Numbered from the stretch's first letter, positions 28,882 through 38,468 are shown. The stretch: 64,000 nt of DNA from CADEEN01 sp963840805 (GCA_963840805.1 CAWJAJ010000011.1:637824-701823), one strand, 5' to 3'. Made by a program: numbers and translations. The notes: generated by a model not told the origin, from the letters alone.

Positions 28882-29229
28882 TCACGGCGAGCGCAGCGCG
28901 TGCGTGCAGCCTGCCATGGTCGCGTCGCCGCCGCAGCGCCACCGTTGCGCCCAGCGCTCGAGTTGCCGGGCGGTGGCGGCGAACTCGGTGCCGTACAGCT
29001 GCGGACCGTAGCGCCACATCTGCCACGCGATGCGTGCCGCCTCGGGGTGGCCCTGGTCGGCCAGCGCAGTCAGCTCGGCATACGCTGCCGCCCACTGATT
29101 GCGCTCGTAGCGCAGCATCGCCGCCGCGAACGCCTCCTCCGAAGCGTGGGCCGCACCGGCCGCCAGCGCCATCACGAGCAGTGCAATCGGCCAGCGCGGC
29201 GTGCGCCGTTGGCATCGTGTGCGTCGCAT
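28882..29229 (-). CDS. Small exported hypothetical protein
   Basis: 115 aa from the ATG at 29229, which follows GAGGCAGGC, a good ribosome binding site; the in-frame ATG at 29265 adds 12 residues. A signal peptide (WPIALLVMALAAGAAHA) precedes a mature part with one helical-pair, TPR/Sel1-like stretch (AAYAELTALADQGHPEAARI) and two Cys-containing segments near the end (WRCGGDATMAGCTHAL), possibly a disulfide. No function is assigned. It lies just downstream of the small membrane protein gene on the same strand. Confidence 0.7.
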   Translation of the reverse strand: MRRTRCQRRTPRWPIALLVMALAAGAAHASEEAFAAAMLRYERNQWAAAYAELTALADQGHPEAARIAWQMWRYGPQLYGTEFAATARQLERWAQRWRCGGDATMAGCTHALRSP

Positions 29230-29254
29230 GCCTGCCTCTGGGCGAAGGAGCAGC

Positions 29255-29530
29255 TCATTGGCCATAGGCCGCCACCGACAGTGGGGACGGATCGGGCGAC
29301 ACCTCGACCGCGTCCCAGTCGACGCGGCCGTGGTCGATGCCCCATTCGGCGCCGACGCTCGCCGGCGGCACGGCGTCGGCCTGCCGATCGTCGTGTGCCG
29401 GCTGGGCCTGCAGCGGCCAGCTGACGAAGCTCGCCAGCATCAGCATCGACAGCGACAGCACCACGGTCAGCAGCCACAGCAGAGCAGACCAGGCAGGGCT
29501 CAGGGAGGTGTTGCGAAGGTTCGGCGTCAT
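29255..29530 (-). CDS. Small single-helix membrane protein, function unknown
   Basis: 91 aa. A GAGG at Shine-Dalgarno distance precedes the ATG at 29530. One strong hydrophobic helix, SALLWLLTVVLSLSMLMLAS, is followed by a hydrophilic tail rich in Asp, Pro and Ser (GIDHGRVDWDAVEVSPDPSP). It resembles no family I can name. The gene for the exported 115-aa protein starts 25 nt further on, so the two are likely cotranscribed. Confidence 0.65.
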   Translation of the reverse strand: MTPNLRNTSLSPAWSALLWLLTVVLSLSMLMLASFVSWPLQAQPAHDDRQADAVPPASVGAEWGIDHGRVDWDAVEVSPDPSPLSVAAYGQ

Positions 29531-29625
29531 GGAGGGATCCTCGGGTCGGGGTGGAGAAGCCGCTGCGTGAGGCCCGAAGGCCGCTTGCGGCGGGAGGGTC
29601 TCCACTGTCCGACCCGGCCTGCTCC

Positions 29626-29641
29626 GGCGTCCTTAGACGCC
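29626..29641. terminator. Short hairpin downstream of the winged-helix regulator gene
   Basis: GGCGTC-CTTA-GACGCC lies 10 nt past the regulator stop (minus strand). The stem is 6 bp with a 4-base loop but no T tract follows it in the minus direction. A possible weak terminator. Confidence 0.35.
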
Positions 29642-29650
29642 CCAAAGCGT

Positions 29651-32206
29651 TCAAAAAACGGCGCCAGGCAGTGCCATCAACCGCTGCGCGACCTCGCCGG
29701 CCAGCGCCTCGGCCGCGTCGTCGTCCAGCTGCGCGCCGGCCGCGCGGCAGTGCTCGCCTTCGGCTGCGCTCAGCGCGCCGGCCAAGGCACTGGCGCAATG
29801 CGCTGCCAGCGTGGCCTCGTTGGGCTGTCGCACGTCGCCGTGCCGGGCATACCAGGCATCGGCGTGGCCCAGCAGCGTCGCGGCCTGCACCGCCAAGCCC
29901 GCGCGCACCGCCAGCAGGGCCAAGGCATCGAGCAGCAGATAGCCCCAGCCATTGCGCCACATCAGCGGCAGCGCCTGCGCGGCCGCCTCGCGCGCGGGTG
30001 CGTCGTGCCCCTTCAAGATCCAGGCCGCGCAGAGGTTGGTCAAGGCCAAACCCAGGTTGGACGGTTGGTCGAGTTGGCTCAGCGTCGCCACGGCGATGCG
30101 GCCGAGCGCAATCGATTCATCGAGGTCACCGGCCATCAGCGCCGCATCGGCGAGCTTCAACCGCGCCCACGCCGCGGTGCGTTCGGCACCGCCGCGTTCG
30201 GCCAGCGACAACTCGTCGCGGCAGGCGGTACGGTAGCCGGCGGCGTCGCCACGGTGGATGGCGACACCGGCGTGCGCGGCGGCGGTCCAGGCGCGCTGCC
30301 GCGGCGGCCAGGTGGGCTCTTCGAGCGCGCGCACTTCGGCCAGCGCACGCTCCGCAGCATCGAAATTGCCGCCGCGCGCGCACTCGGCGGCATGAAAGCC
30401 GAGGGCAAAGTGCAGCCGCGCACGGTCGCCGAGCCGGCGCCAGGCCGCCACGGCCTGGCCGGAAGCCTCCAGGCGCGACACCACGTCGAGCGCGATCAGG
30501 CCGTGCGATGCGATGCAGGTCCAGATGCAGGCTTGGGCGTGCTGCGATGCGTCTGGCAGCAGGGCATGCAGCGCCTCCGCGCGGCGGCGCCGCGGTGCGT
30601 TGAGGCTGCGCAGGTGGTCCAGCCGCATCAGTGCCAGGCCGGTGCGCGCGGCGATATCGGCGTCGCGTTGCTGGCAGGCGCGATCGAAAGCGGCCTGCAG
30701 GTCGTCGTAGTCGGGCGCATGGCGGGCCAACCAGGGTCGATCGCCCATGGACCAGAACGCGCGCTCGATCTGATCGGCCAGCGACGCCATCGCCTGGCCG
30801 TGCCGCTGCAGCGCCGGCGCCGTCTCGTGGTGCAGCGCGAGTTGCTCGCCGGCGAATCGGCGCGTGGTTTCGAGCAGGCGGTAGCGCGGCGGCTCGGATC
30901 GCTCGACTTGCACCAGCGACTTGTCGACCAACGCCGACAGCGCCTCGAGCACGGCCCACTCGTCGAGCCCGGGGCCGGCCAGCGCTTGCTGGGCGGTATC
31001 GACGCAAAAACTGCCGGCAAACGCAGCCAGTTGTCGCAGCACCGATTGCTCCTGCGGCGCGAGCAGCGAGTGGCTCCACTCGAGCATCGACTGCAACGTC
31101 TGCTGGCGCATCGGTACGCCCTGGCCGCTTTGGCGCAGCAGGCGCGACCATTCGTCGAATCGCTCGGACAGCGATGTCAGGCCCAGCAGCGGGATGCGCG
31201 CCGCGGCCATCTCGATGGCCAGTGGCAAGCCATCGAGCCGGCCGAGCAACGTGATCACGCTGTCGACATTGGCCGTGCCGACGGCGAAGTGCCGGTCCGC
31301 GGCCTGTGCGCGCTGCTCGAGCAACTGCACGGCACTGAATCGACGCGCTTCCCCCAGCGGCGTGTGCGGCGGCGGCACGGCCAGCGGCTCGAGGCGGTAG
31401 ACCAGCTCACCGAGCACGTGCAGCACCTCCTGCGACGTGACCAGCAGGCGCACGCCGGGCGCCGCGCGCAGCAACGTCGCCGAGAGTTGGCCGACGGCGT
31501 CGACCAGCCGTTCGCAGTTGTCGAGCACGAGCAGCGTGCGACGCGGCGCCAGCGAGCGCGCCAACATTTCGGACAAGTCACTGCGTCCGTCGCCGAGCGT
31601 CAGGTTGGCGGCGTTGGCGACGGCCGCGACCAGGTGGTCCGCGCCAGCCAATCCGGCCAGGTCGACCCACCACACGCCATTCGCATGCAAGCCGACCTGC
31701 CCGCGCGCCACCTCTTGCGCCACGCGTGTCTTGCCGATCCCGCCAGGCCCGAGCACGGTGACCAGGCGCTGGGTGGCCAATGCCGCGGCCAGGGCCGCCA
31801 CATCGTCGTCGCGCCCGATCAGGCTGGCCACGGCCGCAGGCAGGTTGTGCCACGCCACGGCGGCCTCGGCCGGCGCCGGTGCGCCGCTGCGCGCCGGGGC
31901 CTCGATCGGTGTCTCGGCGGCGAGGGCAAAGCGATAGCCGAAGCCGGGCACCGTCGCGATGGCGTCGGCGCCGAGCAGGCGGCGCAATGCCGACACCTGC
32001 ACCTGGATGTTCGCTTCCTCGACGACCAGCCCGGGCCAGACGAAGTCGAGCAGTTCGGATTTGGTGACCAGCCGATCGGGGCGATCGATCAATGCCAGCA
32101 GCAGATCGAACGCACGCGCACCGACGGCAAGCACCCGGCCATCGCACAGCAATTTGCGTTGCGTGCGCTGCACTTCAAAGCGGCCGAAGCGGACACTGCC
32201 CTGCAC
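29651..32206 (-). CDS. Winged-helix transcriptional regulator fused to a P-loop ATPase (COG3903 type)
   Basis: 851 aa. The N-terminal OmpR/PhoB-type DNA-binding domain (VRFGRFEVQRTQRKLLCDGR to TVPGFGYRFAL) is followed by an NB-ARC-like ATPase with Walker A GPGGIGKT and Walker B LLVLDNCERLVDAV, then a long helical C-terminal region with TPR-like content, as in MalT/AfsR-like STAND regulators. The GTG start at 32206 is chosen because GGAGG precedes it with a 5-nt gap and because the residues upstream show no domain. It probably senses a ligand or protein partner through the C-terminal part. Divergent from the acyltransferase gene across 131 bp, which it might control. Confidence 0.88.
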   Translation of the reverse strand: MQGSVRFGRFEVQRTQRKLLCDGRVLAVGARAFDLLLALIDRPDRLVTKSELLDFVWPGLVVEEANIQVQVSALRRLLGADAIATVPGFGYRFALAAETPIEAPARSGAPAPAEAAVAWHNLPAAVASLIGRDDDVAALAAALATQRLVTVLGPGGIGKTRVAQEVARGQVGLHANGVWWVDLAGLAGADHLVAAVANAANLTLGDGRSDLSEMLARSLAPRRTLLVLDNCERLVDAVGQLSATLLRAAPGVRLLVTSQEVLHVLGELVYRLEPLAVPPPHTPLGEARRFSAVQLLEQRAQAADRHFAVGTANVDSVITLLGRLDGLPLAIEMAAARIPLLGLTSLSERFDEWSRLLRQSGQGVPMRQQTLQSMLEWSHSLLAPQEQSVLRQLAAFAGSFCVDTAQQALAGPGLDEWAVLEALSALVDKSLVQVERSEPPRYRLLETTRRFAGEQLALHHETAPALQRHGQAMASLADQIERAFWSMGDRPWLARHAPDYDDLQAAFDRACQQRDADIAARTGLALMRLDHLRSLNAPRRRRAEALHALLPDASQHAQACIWTCIASHGLIALDVVSRLEASGQAVAAWRRLGDRARLHFALGFHAAECARGGNFDAAERALAEVRALEEPTWPPRQRAWTAAAHAGVAIHRGDAAGYRTACRDELSLAERGGAERTAAWARLKLADAALMAGDLDESIALGRIAVATLSQLDQPSNLGLALTNLCAAWILKGHDAPAREAAAQALPLMWRNGWGYLLLDALALLAVRAGLAVQAATLLGHADAWYARHGDVRQPNEATLAAHCASALAGALSAAEGEHCRAAGAQLDDDAAEALAGEVAQRLMALPGAVF

Positions 32207-32337
32207 CCCTGCCTCCCCGGTTCTGTCGCAGTCCGGCCCTCGCGGCGGAGGACTGCGCCGACATGGTAGGCACAACGCGCCCGGCGCACCATCGGCAGGA
32301 TCGCCAGGGGCGTAGCATCCGCGCCGGGAGGAGACGC

Positions 32338-33804
32338 ATGTCGGCAAGCATCACCCTGCCTCTGTGGCTGGCGCTGGTGATCGGCGCGCTCGCGGCCTGG
32401 GCGTTGCTGGATCGGCTGTTGATGCCGAGCGCGCGCTGGTTCGTCAGGAGCCGCGCCAACCGCGTGCTCGACGAAGTCGGCCGGCGGCTCGCGATCGGCA
32501 TCCGGCCGTTCCAGCAGGTGCGGCGCCAGGCGCTGATCGACCGCCTGATCTTCGACGACAAGGTGCAGCAGGCGGCGCAGGCCTTTGCCGATGCCCGCGG
32601 CATGCCGCGCGAGGTCGCGCTGGACCAGGTGCAGCGCTACGCGCGCGAGATCGTGCCGGCCTTCAATGCCTACGTGTACTTCCGCGTCGGCTACTGGATC
32701 GGCAAGCAGCTGTCGCGCTCGCTGTACCGCGTGCGCATCGGCTACACCGACGACGCCGGACTGAACGCCATTCCCGCCGAGGCCACGGTGGTGTTCGTGA
32801 TGAACCACCGCAGCAACATGGACTACATCATCGCCTCGTACCTGGCCGCCGAGCGCGCCGCGCTGTCCTACGCGGTCGGCGAATGGGCGCGCGTGTGGGG
32901 GCTGCAGCAGCTGATCCGCGCGATGGGCGCCTACTTCGTGCGCCGCAATTCGAAGGACGAGCTGTACCGCCGCGTGCTCGAGCGCTACATCGCGATGGCC
33001 ACCGAGGCCGGCGTGACGCAGGCGGTCTACCCCGAAGGCGGGCTGACGCGCGACGGCCTGATGCGCGAGCCACGCTTCGGCGTGCTCGACTACATGCTGC
33101 GCGGCTTCCACGCCCACGGCGAGCGCGACCTGGTGTTCGTGCCGCTGGGCCTGAACTACGACCGCGTGCTCGAGGACCGCACGCAGTTGCGCGCCGGCGA
33201 CGCCGGCGCCGCCAAGGCGGGCCGGCTGCGCGCCGCCGTGCGCACGCTGGCGTTCGTCGGCGACCAGTTGGGGTTGCTGCTGCGCAGCCGCTGGCACCGG
33301 CTGGGCTACGCCTGCGTCAACTTCGGCACGCCGGTGTCGGTGCGCCAATGGGCAGCAGCGCGCGGTGTCGATTTCGAGCACCTGCCTCGCGAGCAGCGCC
33401 AGGCCGAGGTGGCCGCACTCGGCCGGCACCTGATGGATCAGGTCGGGCAGCTGATCCCGGTGCTGCCGGTGCCGTTGGTGGCCACGGTGCTGCTGCAGCG
33501 AGCCGATGTCACGGATGACACGGGCATCGGCGAGCTGGAGTTGAAATCCGCGGTGGCCGATCTGGTACGCCGCCTCGAGGCCCGCAACGCCCGGCTGTAC
33601 TTGCCGCGCGGCGACTGGGACTACGCCGTCAGCGCCGGCCTGCGCATGCTGACGCTGCGCCACCTGGTCGACGCGCAGGACGGCCTGTACCGGGCCCGCG
33701 CCAGCGAGGCACCGCTGCTGCGCTACTACGCGAATTCGATTGCCCACCTGCTGGCCTTGCCGGTCGATCCCGGTCAAGCGCCGAAGCTCCAGCCCGCGGC
33801 ATGA
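32338..33804 (+). CDS. PlsB/PlsC-like glycerolipid acyltransferase
   Basis: 488 aa, membrane-anchored by a strong N-terminal helix (LPLWLALVIGALAAWALLDR). The acyltransferase domain shows the HX4D motif in NHRSNMDY, a substrate block AYFVRRNSKDELYRRVLERY, and the glycerol-binding YPEGGLTRDG. It resembles bacterial glycerol-3-phosphate or 1-acyl-glycerol-3-phosphate acyltransferases of phospholipid synthesis; the exact acceptor is not decided by sequence. GGGAGGAG precedes the ATG by 6 nt, an excellent ribosome binding site. It is followed by the DUF2189 gene after 9 nt. Confidence 0.87.
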   Translation: MSASITLPLWLALVIGALAAWALLDRLLMPSARWFVRSRANRVLDEVGRRLAIGIRPFQQVRRQALIDRLIFDDKVQQAAQAFADARGMPREVALDQVQRYAREIVPAFNAYVYFRVGYWIGKQLSRSLYRVRIGYTDDAGLNAIPAEATVVFVMNHRSNMDYIIASYLAAERAALSYAVGEWARVWGLQQLIRAMGAYFVRRNSKDELYRRVLERYIAMATEAGVTQAVYPEGGLTRDGLMREPRFGVLDYMLRGFHAHGERDLVFVPLGLNYDRVLEDRTQLRAGDAGAAKAGRLRAAVRTLAFVGDQLGLLLRSRWHRLGYACVNFGTPVSVRQWAAARGVDFEHLPREQRQAEVAALGRHLMDQVGQLIPVLPVPLVATVLLQRADVTDDTGIGELELKSAVADLVRRLEARNARLYLPRGDWDYAVSAGLRMLTLRHLVDAQDGLYRARASEAPLLRYYANSIAHLLALPVDPGQAPKLQPAA

Positions 33805-33813
33805 TGGAGCCCG

Positions 33814-34626
33814 ATGGCCCCCTCCGAAGCTTCCGTTGACCCGGACCACCGCGCTGCCGACGTGCGCCCGATCGGCCTCGCGCGGCCGTTGCGATGGCTG
33901 GCCCTGGGCGCACGCGACCTCGCCCGCGCGCCCGGCCCGGGGCTGTCGCACGGGCTGACGCTGGCGCTGTTCGGCGGCGCGCTGTTCGTCGCTGCGCATC
34001 GCCACTTCTGGCTGCTGGCCGGCGCCTTCAGCGGCTTCCTGCTGGTGGCGCCGGTGCTGGCCACCGGGCTGTATGCGGTCAGCCGCGCACTCGAGCGCGG
34101 CGAACCTTCAACGCTGGCCTCGATGATGGGCGTGGCAGTGCGCGCCTGGTGGCCGCGCGGCGCAACGGCGCGGCGACTGATGCGCTTCGGTGCCCTGCTC
34201 GCGCTGGCCGGCACCGGCTGGGTGCTCACTTCGGCCTCGCTGGTGACCTGGTTCGCGCCGCAAGTCGTCAACAACCCGGCCGATTTCGTGCGCCAGGTCG
34301 TGCTGGCCGAAACGGGCTGGCTGTTCGAGGGTTGGGTGCTGCTCGGCGGCGTGCTCGCCGCACCGGTGTTCGCCAGCAGCGTGGTGGCGATCCCGCTGCT
34401 GCTCGACCGTCCCGTCGGCGTGATGGCCGCGGTGCTCGCCAGCTGGCGCGTGGTGCTGGCCAACCCGCTGCCGATGGCGCTGTGGGCGTTGCTGATCATG
34501 GTGCTGACTGCGATCGGCATGGCCACGCTGCTGATCGGGCTGGTACCCGTCGTGCCGTGGCTGGCTCATGCCAGCTGGCATGCCTACCGCGACTGCCTCG
34601 CGCCTGCAGCGACGCCGCCGCACTGA
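33814..34626 (+). CDS. DUF2189 family integral membrane protein
   Basis: 270 aa with about six helices. The start is MAPSEASVDPDHRAADVRPI, followed by helices such as WLLAGAFSGFLLVAPVLATG. The spacing and the conserved FSGFLLVAPVLATGLYAVSR segment fit DUF2189, whose function is unknown. It follows the acyltransferase by 9 nt and precedes the DUF2788 gene by 11 nt, so all three are probably one operon. Confidence 0.85.
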   Translation: MAPSEASVDPDHRAADVRPIGLARPLRWLALGARDLARAPGPGLSHGLTLALFGGALFVAAHRHFWLLAGAFSGFLLVAPVLATGLYAVSRALERGEPSTLASMMGVAVRAWWPRGATARRLMRFGALLALAGTGWVLTSASLVTWFAPQVVNNPADFVRQVVLAETGWLFEGWVLLGGVLAAPVFASSVVAIPLLLDRPVGVMAAVLASWRVVLANPLPMALWALLIMVLTAIGMATLLIGLVPVVPWLAHASWHAYRDCLAPAATPPH

Positions 34627-34637
34627 GGCCTCGCGCC

Positions 34638-34850
34638 ATGTTCGGCTTCAGCGAAGAGGAGATCGCCGGCTTCGGCCTGAGCTTCGGCGTCGGCGCGTTC
34701 ATGCTCTACATGGTGTTCATCATCTTCCAGCTCGCACGCGAGTCGAAGGCCGGCCGCTTCGGCACCTTCGTGCTCTTCCTCGCGCTCGGCTTCGGGCTCG
34801 TCGGCTTCGCCGCCAAGGGAGTGATCAAGTGGTTCATCGCCGGCGCCTGA
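34638..34850 (+). CDS. DUF2788 family small membrane protein
   Basis: 70 aa with two hydrophobic helices, MLYMVFIIFQLARE and FGTFVLFLALGFGLVGFAAKG, joined by a short basic loop. The pattern fits DUF2788, a small betaproteobacterial family of unknown function. The start at 34638 is 11 nt after the DUF2189 stop. Downstream, GATCGGCACC occurs twice in tandem in the short gap before the convergent next gene. Confidence 0.82.
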   Translation: MFGFSEEEIAGFGLSFGVGAFMLYMVFIIFQLARESKAGRFGTFVLFLALGFGLVGFAAKGVIKWFIAGA

Positions 34851-34876
34851 TCGGCACCTGATCGGCACCCCGATCG

Positions 34877-35737
34877 TCAGCGCGCGAACTCGTACGACAT
34901 CGCGGTGATCGTTCCCCGCCAGTAGGGCTTGGCACCTTCGGGCAGCAGCCACGCCACCTCGCCACTGAACGGCACCCGCATGCCGCCGTGGTCGCGGTAA
35001 TCCGACCAGCGGCCCTGCCACGGCGTCATCACGACGCGGCCGCCGACCGTGCGGCCGCGGGCCTCGGCGCGCACCGATTCGACCAGGCCTTCGTCGTTGA
35101 AGCGAAACAGCAGCGTCAGGCCGAGCGGGCCGTCGACCAGCGTGGCGCGGGCCGAGCGATCGTCGACGGGCTCCCACTGCACGCCCTGGCTCGGCAGCAG
35201 CGCGGTCGGGTACCACGCCGCCTCGGCCAAGAAGCGCATCAGTTCCCCCTCGGCGACCGCCTCGCCGCCGCGCAGGTCGGCCAGCGTGAACAGGCCGAGG
35301 ATGGCTGCATGCAGGATGCCCTCGCCGGCCACGTACGCATCGTGCACATGCACCACCAGCCCCGGCAGCATCGCGATGCGCGCGTCCCAGACGAAGCCTG
35401 GCCGCTGCGTGACGACACGCTGCGTCGACGCGAACGACTTCCACTGCTCGCCGCTCGTGCTCATGTTGAAGCTGCCGCGATGCTCGACGCTGGCGGCGGC
35501 CACGATCGGCTGGCCGTCCTTCAGCACGGCGCGGAAGTAGCGCTGCACCGGTGGCGGCTGGCCGTCGAGTTCCGTGGCATCGAACACGCGCACCGGCGAG
35601 GCCACCCGCGTGGCCTCCAGCCGCACCAGCAACGCACGCGTGCCCTGGGCCCAGCGCGACGCGCCGTAACCGGCAACGACGAACGCCGCTGCAACCAGCA
35701 CGCCGGCCACCAACAGCGCCCACTTGAGTCCGGACAT
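34877..35737 (-). CDS. Membrane-anchored DUF6544/DUF6920-like protein
   Basis: 286 aa. A single N-terminal helix (WALLVAGVLVAAAFVVAGYG) precedes a beta-rich domain with VEHRGSFNMS, PGFVWDARIAMLPGLVVHVH and AEAAWYPTALLPSQGVQWEP, a pattern seen in the DUF6544/DUF6920 family. GGAGGTGGCG lies just before the ATG at 35737. Function unknown; the outward-facing domain might bind a lipid or similar ligand, which is only a guess. Family naming is moderate. Confidence 0.7.
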   Translation of the reverse strand: MSGLKWALLVAGVLVAAAFVVAGYGASRWAQGTRALLVRLEATRVASPVRVFDATELDGQPPPVQRYFRAVLKDGQPIVAAASVEHRGSFNMSTSGEQWKSFASTQRVVTQRPGFVWDARIAMLPGLVVHVHDAYVAGEGILHAAILGLFTLADLRGGEAVAEGELMRFLAEAAWYPTALLPSQGVQWEPVDDRSARATLVDGPLGLTLLFRFNDEGLVESVRAEARGRTVGGRVVMTPWQGRWSDYRDHGGMRVPFSGEVAWLLPEGAKPYWRGTITAMSYEFAR

Positions 35738-35840
35738 CGCCACCTCCGTGCCGAAAACCACGACGGGTCGGCTGGATTCCCGAAGCGCGCGATGATAGCG
35801 GCGCGACGGTGCGCGCCGCCGCGTGAACCAGGAGCCCACG

Positions 35841-36839
35841 ATGTCTCACACGACTCGCCGTGACCTGCTGCGCAGCGCCGGCGCCGCGGCCCTCGCGGCC
35901 CGCCTGCCTGCCGCTTTCGCCCAGCCTGCGCGCCTGCAATCATGGCCGCTGAACACGCCGAGCCGCACCGGCATCCACGACGTGGCGCCCGCGCCGGACG
36001 GCGGCGTCTGGCTCACCGCGCAGCGCAGCGGCCACCTCGGCTGGTTCGACCCGGCGAGCGGCCGCACCGAATTGGTGTCGCTCGGCCGCGGGTCATCGCC
36101 GCATGGCGTGATCCAGGGGCCGGACAAGGCGGCGTGGATCACCGACAGCGGCCTGAACGCGATCGTGCGCGTCGGCTGGCCCGACCGCGGCCTGCGCGTC
36201 TTTGCACTGCCCGAGCGCAGCGCCTACGCCAACCTCAACACGGCCGCCTTCGACGGCGACGGTGACCTGTGGTTCACCGGCCAGAGCGGCGTGGTCGGCA
36301 AGGTCGCGGTGAAGACCGGTGTGGTCAGCGTGAAAGACGCACCGCGCGGCCGCGGCCCGTACGGGATCTGCGCCACGCCGGCCGGCGAGGTGTGGTGGTG
36401 CTCGCTGGCCGGCTCGTTCATCGCCAGAATCGACCGCAGGACAGGCGACTCGGTGCTCGTCGAACCACCGACGAAGGACCAGGGCGCGCGCCGCGTCTGG
36501 AGCGACAGCCGCGGCCGCATCTGGGTCAGCGAATGGAACAGCGGCAACTTGTCTGTGCACGACCCGGCTGCAAAGACGTCGACGCAGGCCTGGCGGGCGT
36601 GGCGGCTACCCGGAGAATCGCCGCGCTGCTACGCGGTGTACGTCGACGAGCGCGACCAGGTCTGGTGCAGCGATTTCGGCGGCAATGCCGTGTTCCGCTT
36701 CGACCCGGCAACCGAGCGCTTCGAGCGCTTCGGCTTCCCGCGCGAGGCCACCAGCATCCGGCAGATCCTCGGCCGGCGCGGCGAGGTGTGGCTGCCTGAA
36801 AGCGGCACCGAGCACATCTCGGTCATCCGCACGGCGTGA
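35841..36839 (+). CDS. Tat-exported beta-propeller protein, virginiamycin B lyase (Vgb)-like
   Basis: 332 aa. The N-terminus is a twin-arginine signal (TRRDLLRSAGAAALAARLP), so the protein is folded before export. The mature part is a propeller of WLTAQRSGHLGWFDPASGRT-type blades, with repeats such as WITDSGLNAIVRVGWPD, WFTGQSGVVGKV and WVSEWNSGNLSVHDP, matching Vgb/SMP-30-like lyase folds. The ATG at 35841 has CAGGAG at a 6-nt spacing, which decides the start over the GTG at 35823. A true antibiotic lyase role is unproven; many such homologues act on other lactones. It overlaps the next gene by 4 nt. Confidence 0.82.
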   Translation: MSHTTRRDLLRSAGAAALAARLPAAFAQPARLQSWPLNTPSRTGIHDVAPAPDGGVWLTAQRSGHLGWFDPASGRTELVSLGRGSSPHGVIQGPDKAAWITDSGLNAIVRVGWPDRGLRVFALPERSAYANLNTAAFDGDGDLWFTGQSGVVGKVAVKTGVVSVKDAPRGRGPYGICATPAGEVWWCSLAGSFIARIDRRTGDSVLVEPPTKDQGARRVWSDSRGRIWVSEWNSGNLSVHDPAAKTSTQAWRAWRLPGESPRCYAVYVDERDQVWCSDFGGNAVFRFDPATERFERFGFPREATSIRQILGRRGEVWLPESGTEHISVIRTA

Positions 36840-38303
36840 AGGCGCTCGCGGCGCTGCTGGCGACGGCGCTGCTGGCCGGCTGCGCAAGCCTCGCCACGCC
36901 GAGCACGCCGGCGTCGGCAAGCGCCGAGACGGCGGCGTGCGCACGCTGGTTCGAACAACTCGATGCCGCGATCGACCAGGCCGGCGTGCGCGACGCCGAG
37001 GCCGAGCGCATCGCCGGCTTTGCCGGCCTGCGTGTCGATCGCTTCACCGCGTCGCTGCGCGGGCGTGCCGAGGGGGGCACGGCGGCCTTCGAGACCTGGC
37101 TGGCCCGTCTGCAAGGCTTGGAACGCGACGGCCGCGCGGTCGAAATCGCGAACCTGCCGCCGGCGGCGTTCCCGATCGGCGCCGCAGCCGATGCGGCCGC
37201 GGCACGCACGCAAACGCAGCGCTGCGTGCAGGCGTGGCACGGCCCACTGCGAAGCGACCCGGCGTTGCGCAACGCGTTGCTGGAGCGTGCCGAGGTCCCC
37301 GACCGCTACGCCAGCTGGCAACGCGCCGTGGGCCTGTACCCGCTCGTGCGCTGGCCGTTCTTTGCCGGCGTTCAGGCCTGGCAGCGCCGCCACGAGGAGG
37401 CCATGTCGCAATGGGCCAGTGCGCCGCCGCCGACGCTGCGCTACGTGCCCGCCCGCACCGCGGTGCCGAATGCGCCGCCGTGGCCAGTCCGGCCACGCGA
37501 TGCACTCGGCGTGCCACAGTTCTCCGACAGCGAGGCCGCCGCGCTGCTCGCCGCCCATGCGCCCGCGCTGGAGATCGAGACGCATGGCAACGCCGATCGC
37601 TTCGGCGCTCTCGCCTGGCGCGGTGGTGCGCTGCCGGCCGTGGACACGGCGCGCCCGCCGCAGGCGTATCGACGCATCGCCTACACGCGCTATGGCGGCC
37701 ATGTTCTGGTGCAACTGGTGTACGGCCTGTGGTTCCCCGAACGGCCGCCGCTGGGCCGCTTCGACCTGCTGGCCGGCGCGCTCGATGCGGTCGTGCTGCG
37801 CATCACGCTGGCCCCCGACGATGGCCGCCCGCTGCTGGTCGACACGATCCATGGCTGCGGCTGCTACCACCTGTTCATCCCGAGCGTCGAACTCGCGCCG
37901 CGGCCGGGCGCACCGGCCGCCGTCGAATGGGCCTTCACGCCAACGACGCTGCCGGCGCTACGGCCCGGCGAGCGCATCGTGGTGCGGCTGGCATCGGCCA
38001 CGCACGATGTCGTCGGGGTGATGCGCGACGGCGGCGCCCCCGGGACGCCTTACGCTGCTGCGCGACGATCAGGTGCTGCGCACGCTGCCCACGCCGGACG
38101 GTGTGTCGAAGAGCGCGTTCGGCCCCGACGGCCTGGTCGCGGGCAGCGAACGCGGCGAGCGCTGGCTGTTCTGGCCGATGGGCATTGCCAGCGCCGGCGC
38201 GATGCGCCAGTGGGGCCACCATGCGACGGCCTTCGTCGGCCGGCGACACTTCGACGACGCCGACCTGATCGAGCGCCGCTTCGTGATCCCGGCGCTGGAA
38301 TGA
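36836..38303 (+). CDS. Putative lipoprotein of unknown function (one frameshift)
   Basis: About 488 codons after correction. It starts at a GTG that overlaps the previous stop (GTGA) and has a lipobox LLAGC near residue 16. The mature protein shows no domain I recognise; late segments LVDTIHGCGCYHLFIPSVEL and, after correction, RGERWLFWPMGIASAGAMRQ stand out. Near 38050 an extra C (ACGCCTTACG for ACGCTTACG) shifts the frame; corrected reading gives GAPGTLTLLRDDQVLRTLPT and ends FVIPALE with TGA at 38301. Uncorrected, an Arg-rich tail runs to 38446. It is probably coupled to the Vgb-like gene. Confidence 0.75.
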
Positions 38304-38400
38304 GACCACCCCCGAAGCACCTTCGGCGCTCCCCCTCAAGGGGGCACCGCTGGCGGACCGGCAAAGCCGGATCCGCGGCGGTTGCATGGAGTCGTCGGGT
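38304..38400. repeat. Intergenic repeat with three hairpins
   Basis: In order: CCGAAG-CA-CTTCGG, CCCCCTCAAGGGGG, and GGACCGGC-AAA-GCCGGATCC. It follows the lipoprotein stop directly. The style matches the block between map and glnD, though the sequence is different. Such elements are usual between Burkholderiales genes; as RNA they may end or stabilise transcripts. Confidence 0.5.
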
Positions 38401-38439
38401 TCATGCCTCGCGGGCGCCGCCTCGGCGCGATGGGTTGCT

Positions 38440-38468
38440 GGAATGAAACAAGCCGGCCAAGGCCGGCT
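38440..38468 (-). terminator. Probable Rho-independent terminator downstream of phaB
   Basis: On the minus strand AGCCGGCC-TT-GGCCGGCT is an 8-bp stem followed by TGTTTCATT. It lies about 85 nt past the phaB stop and reads in the right direction. Between it and phaB lies another inverted repeat (CCTCC-C-GGAGG) and the 15-bp palindrome at the phaB stop. Confidence 0.65.

Noticed and set aside
29201..32269. A 1,022-codon plus-strand ORF opposite the winged-helix regulator
   Set aside because: It shows only the Arg/His/Gln-rich composition of a GC-rich shadow frame, while the opposite strand carries complete domains.
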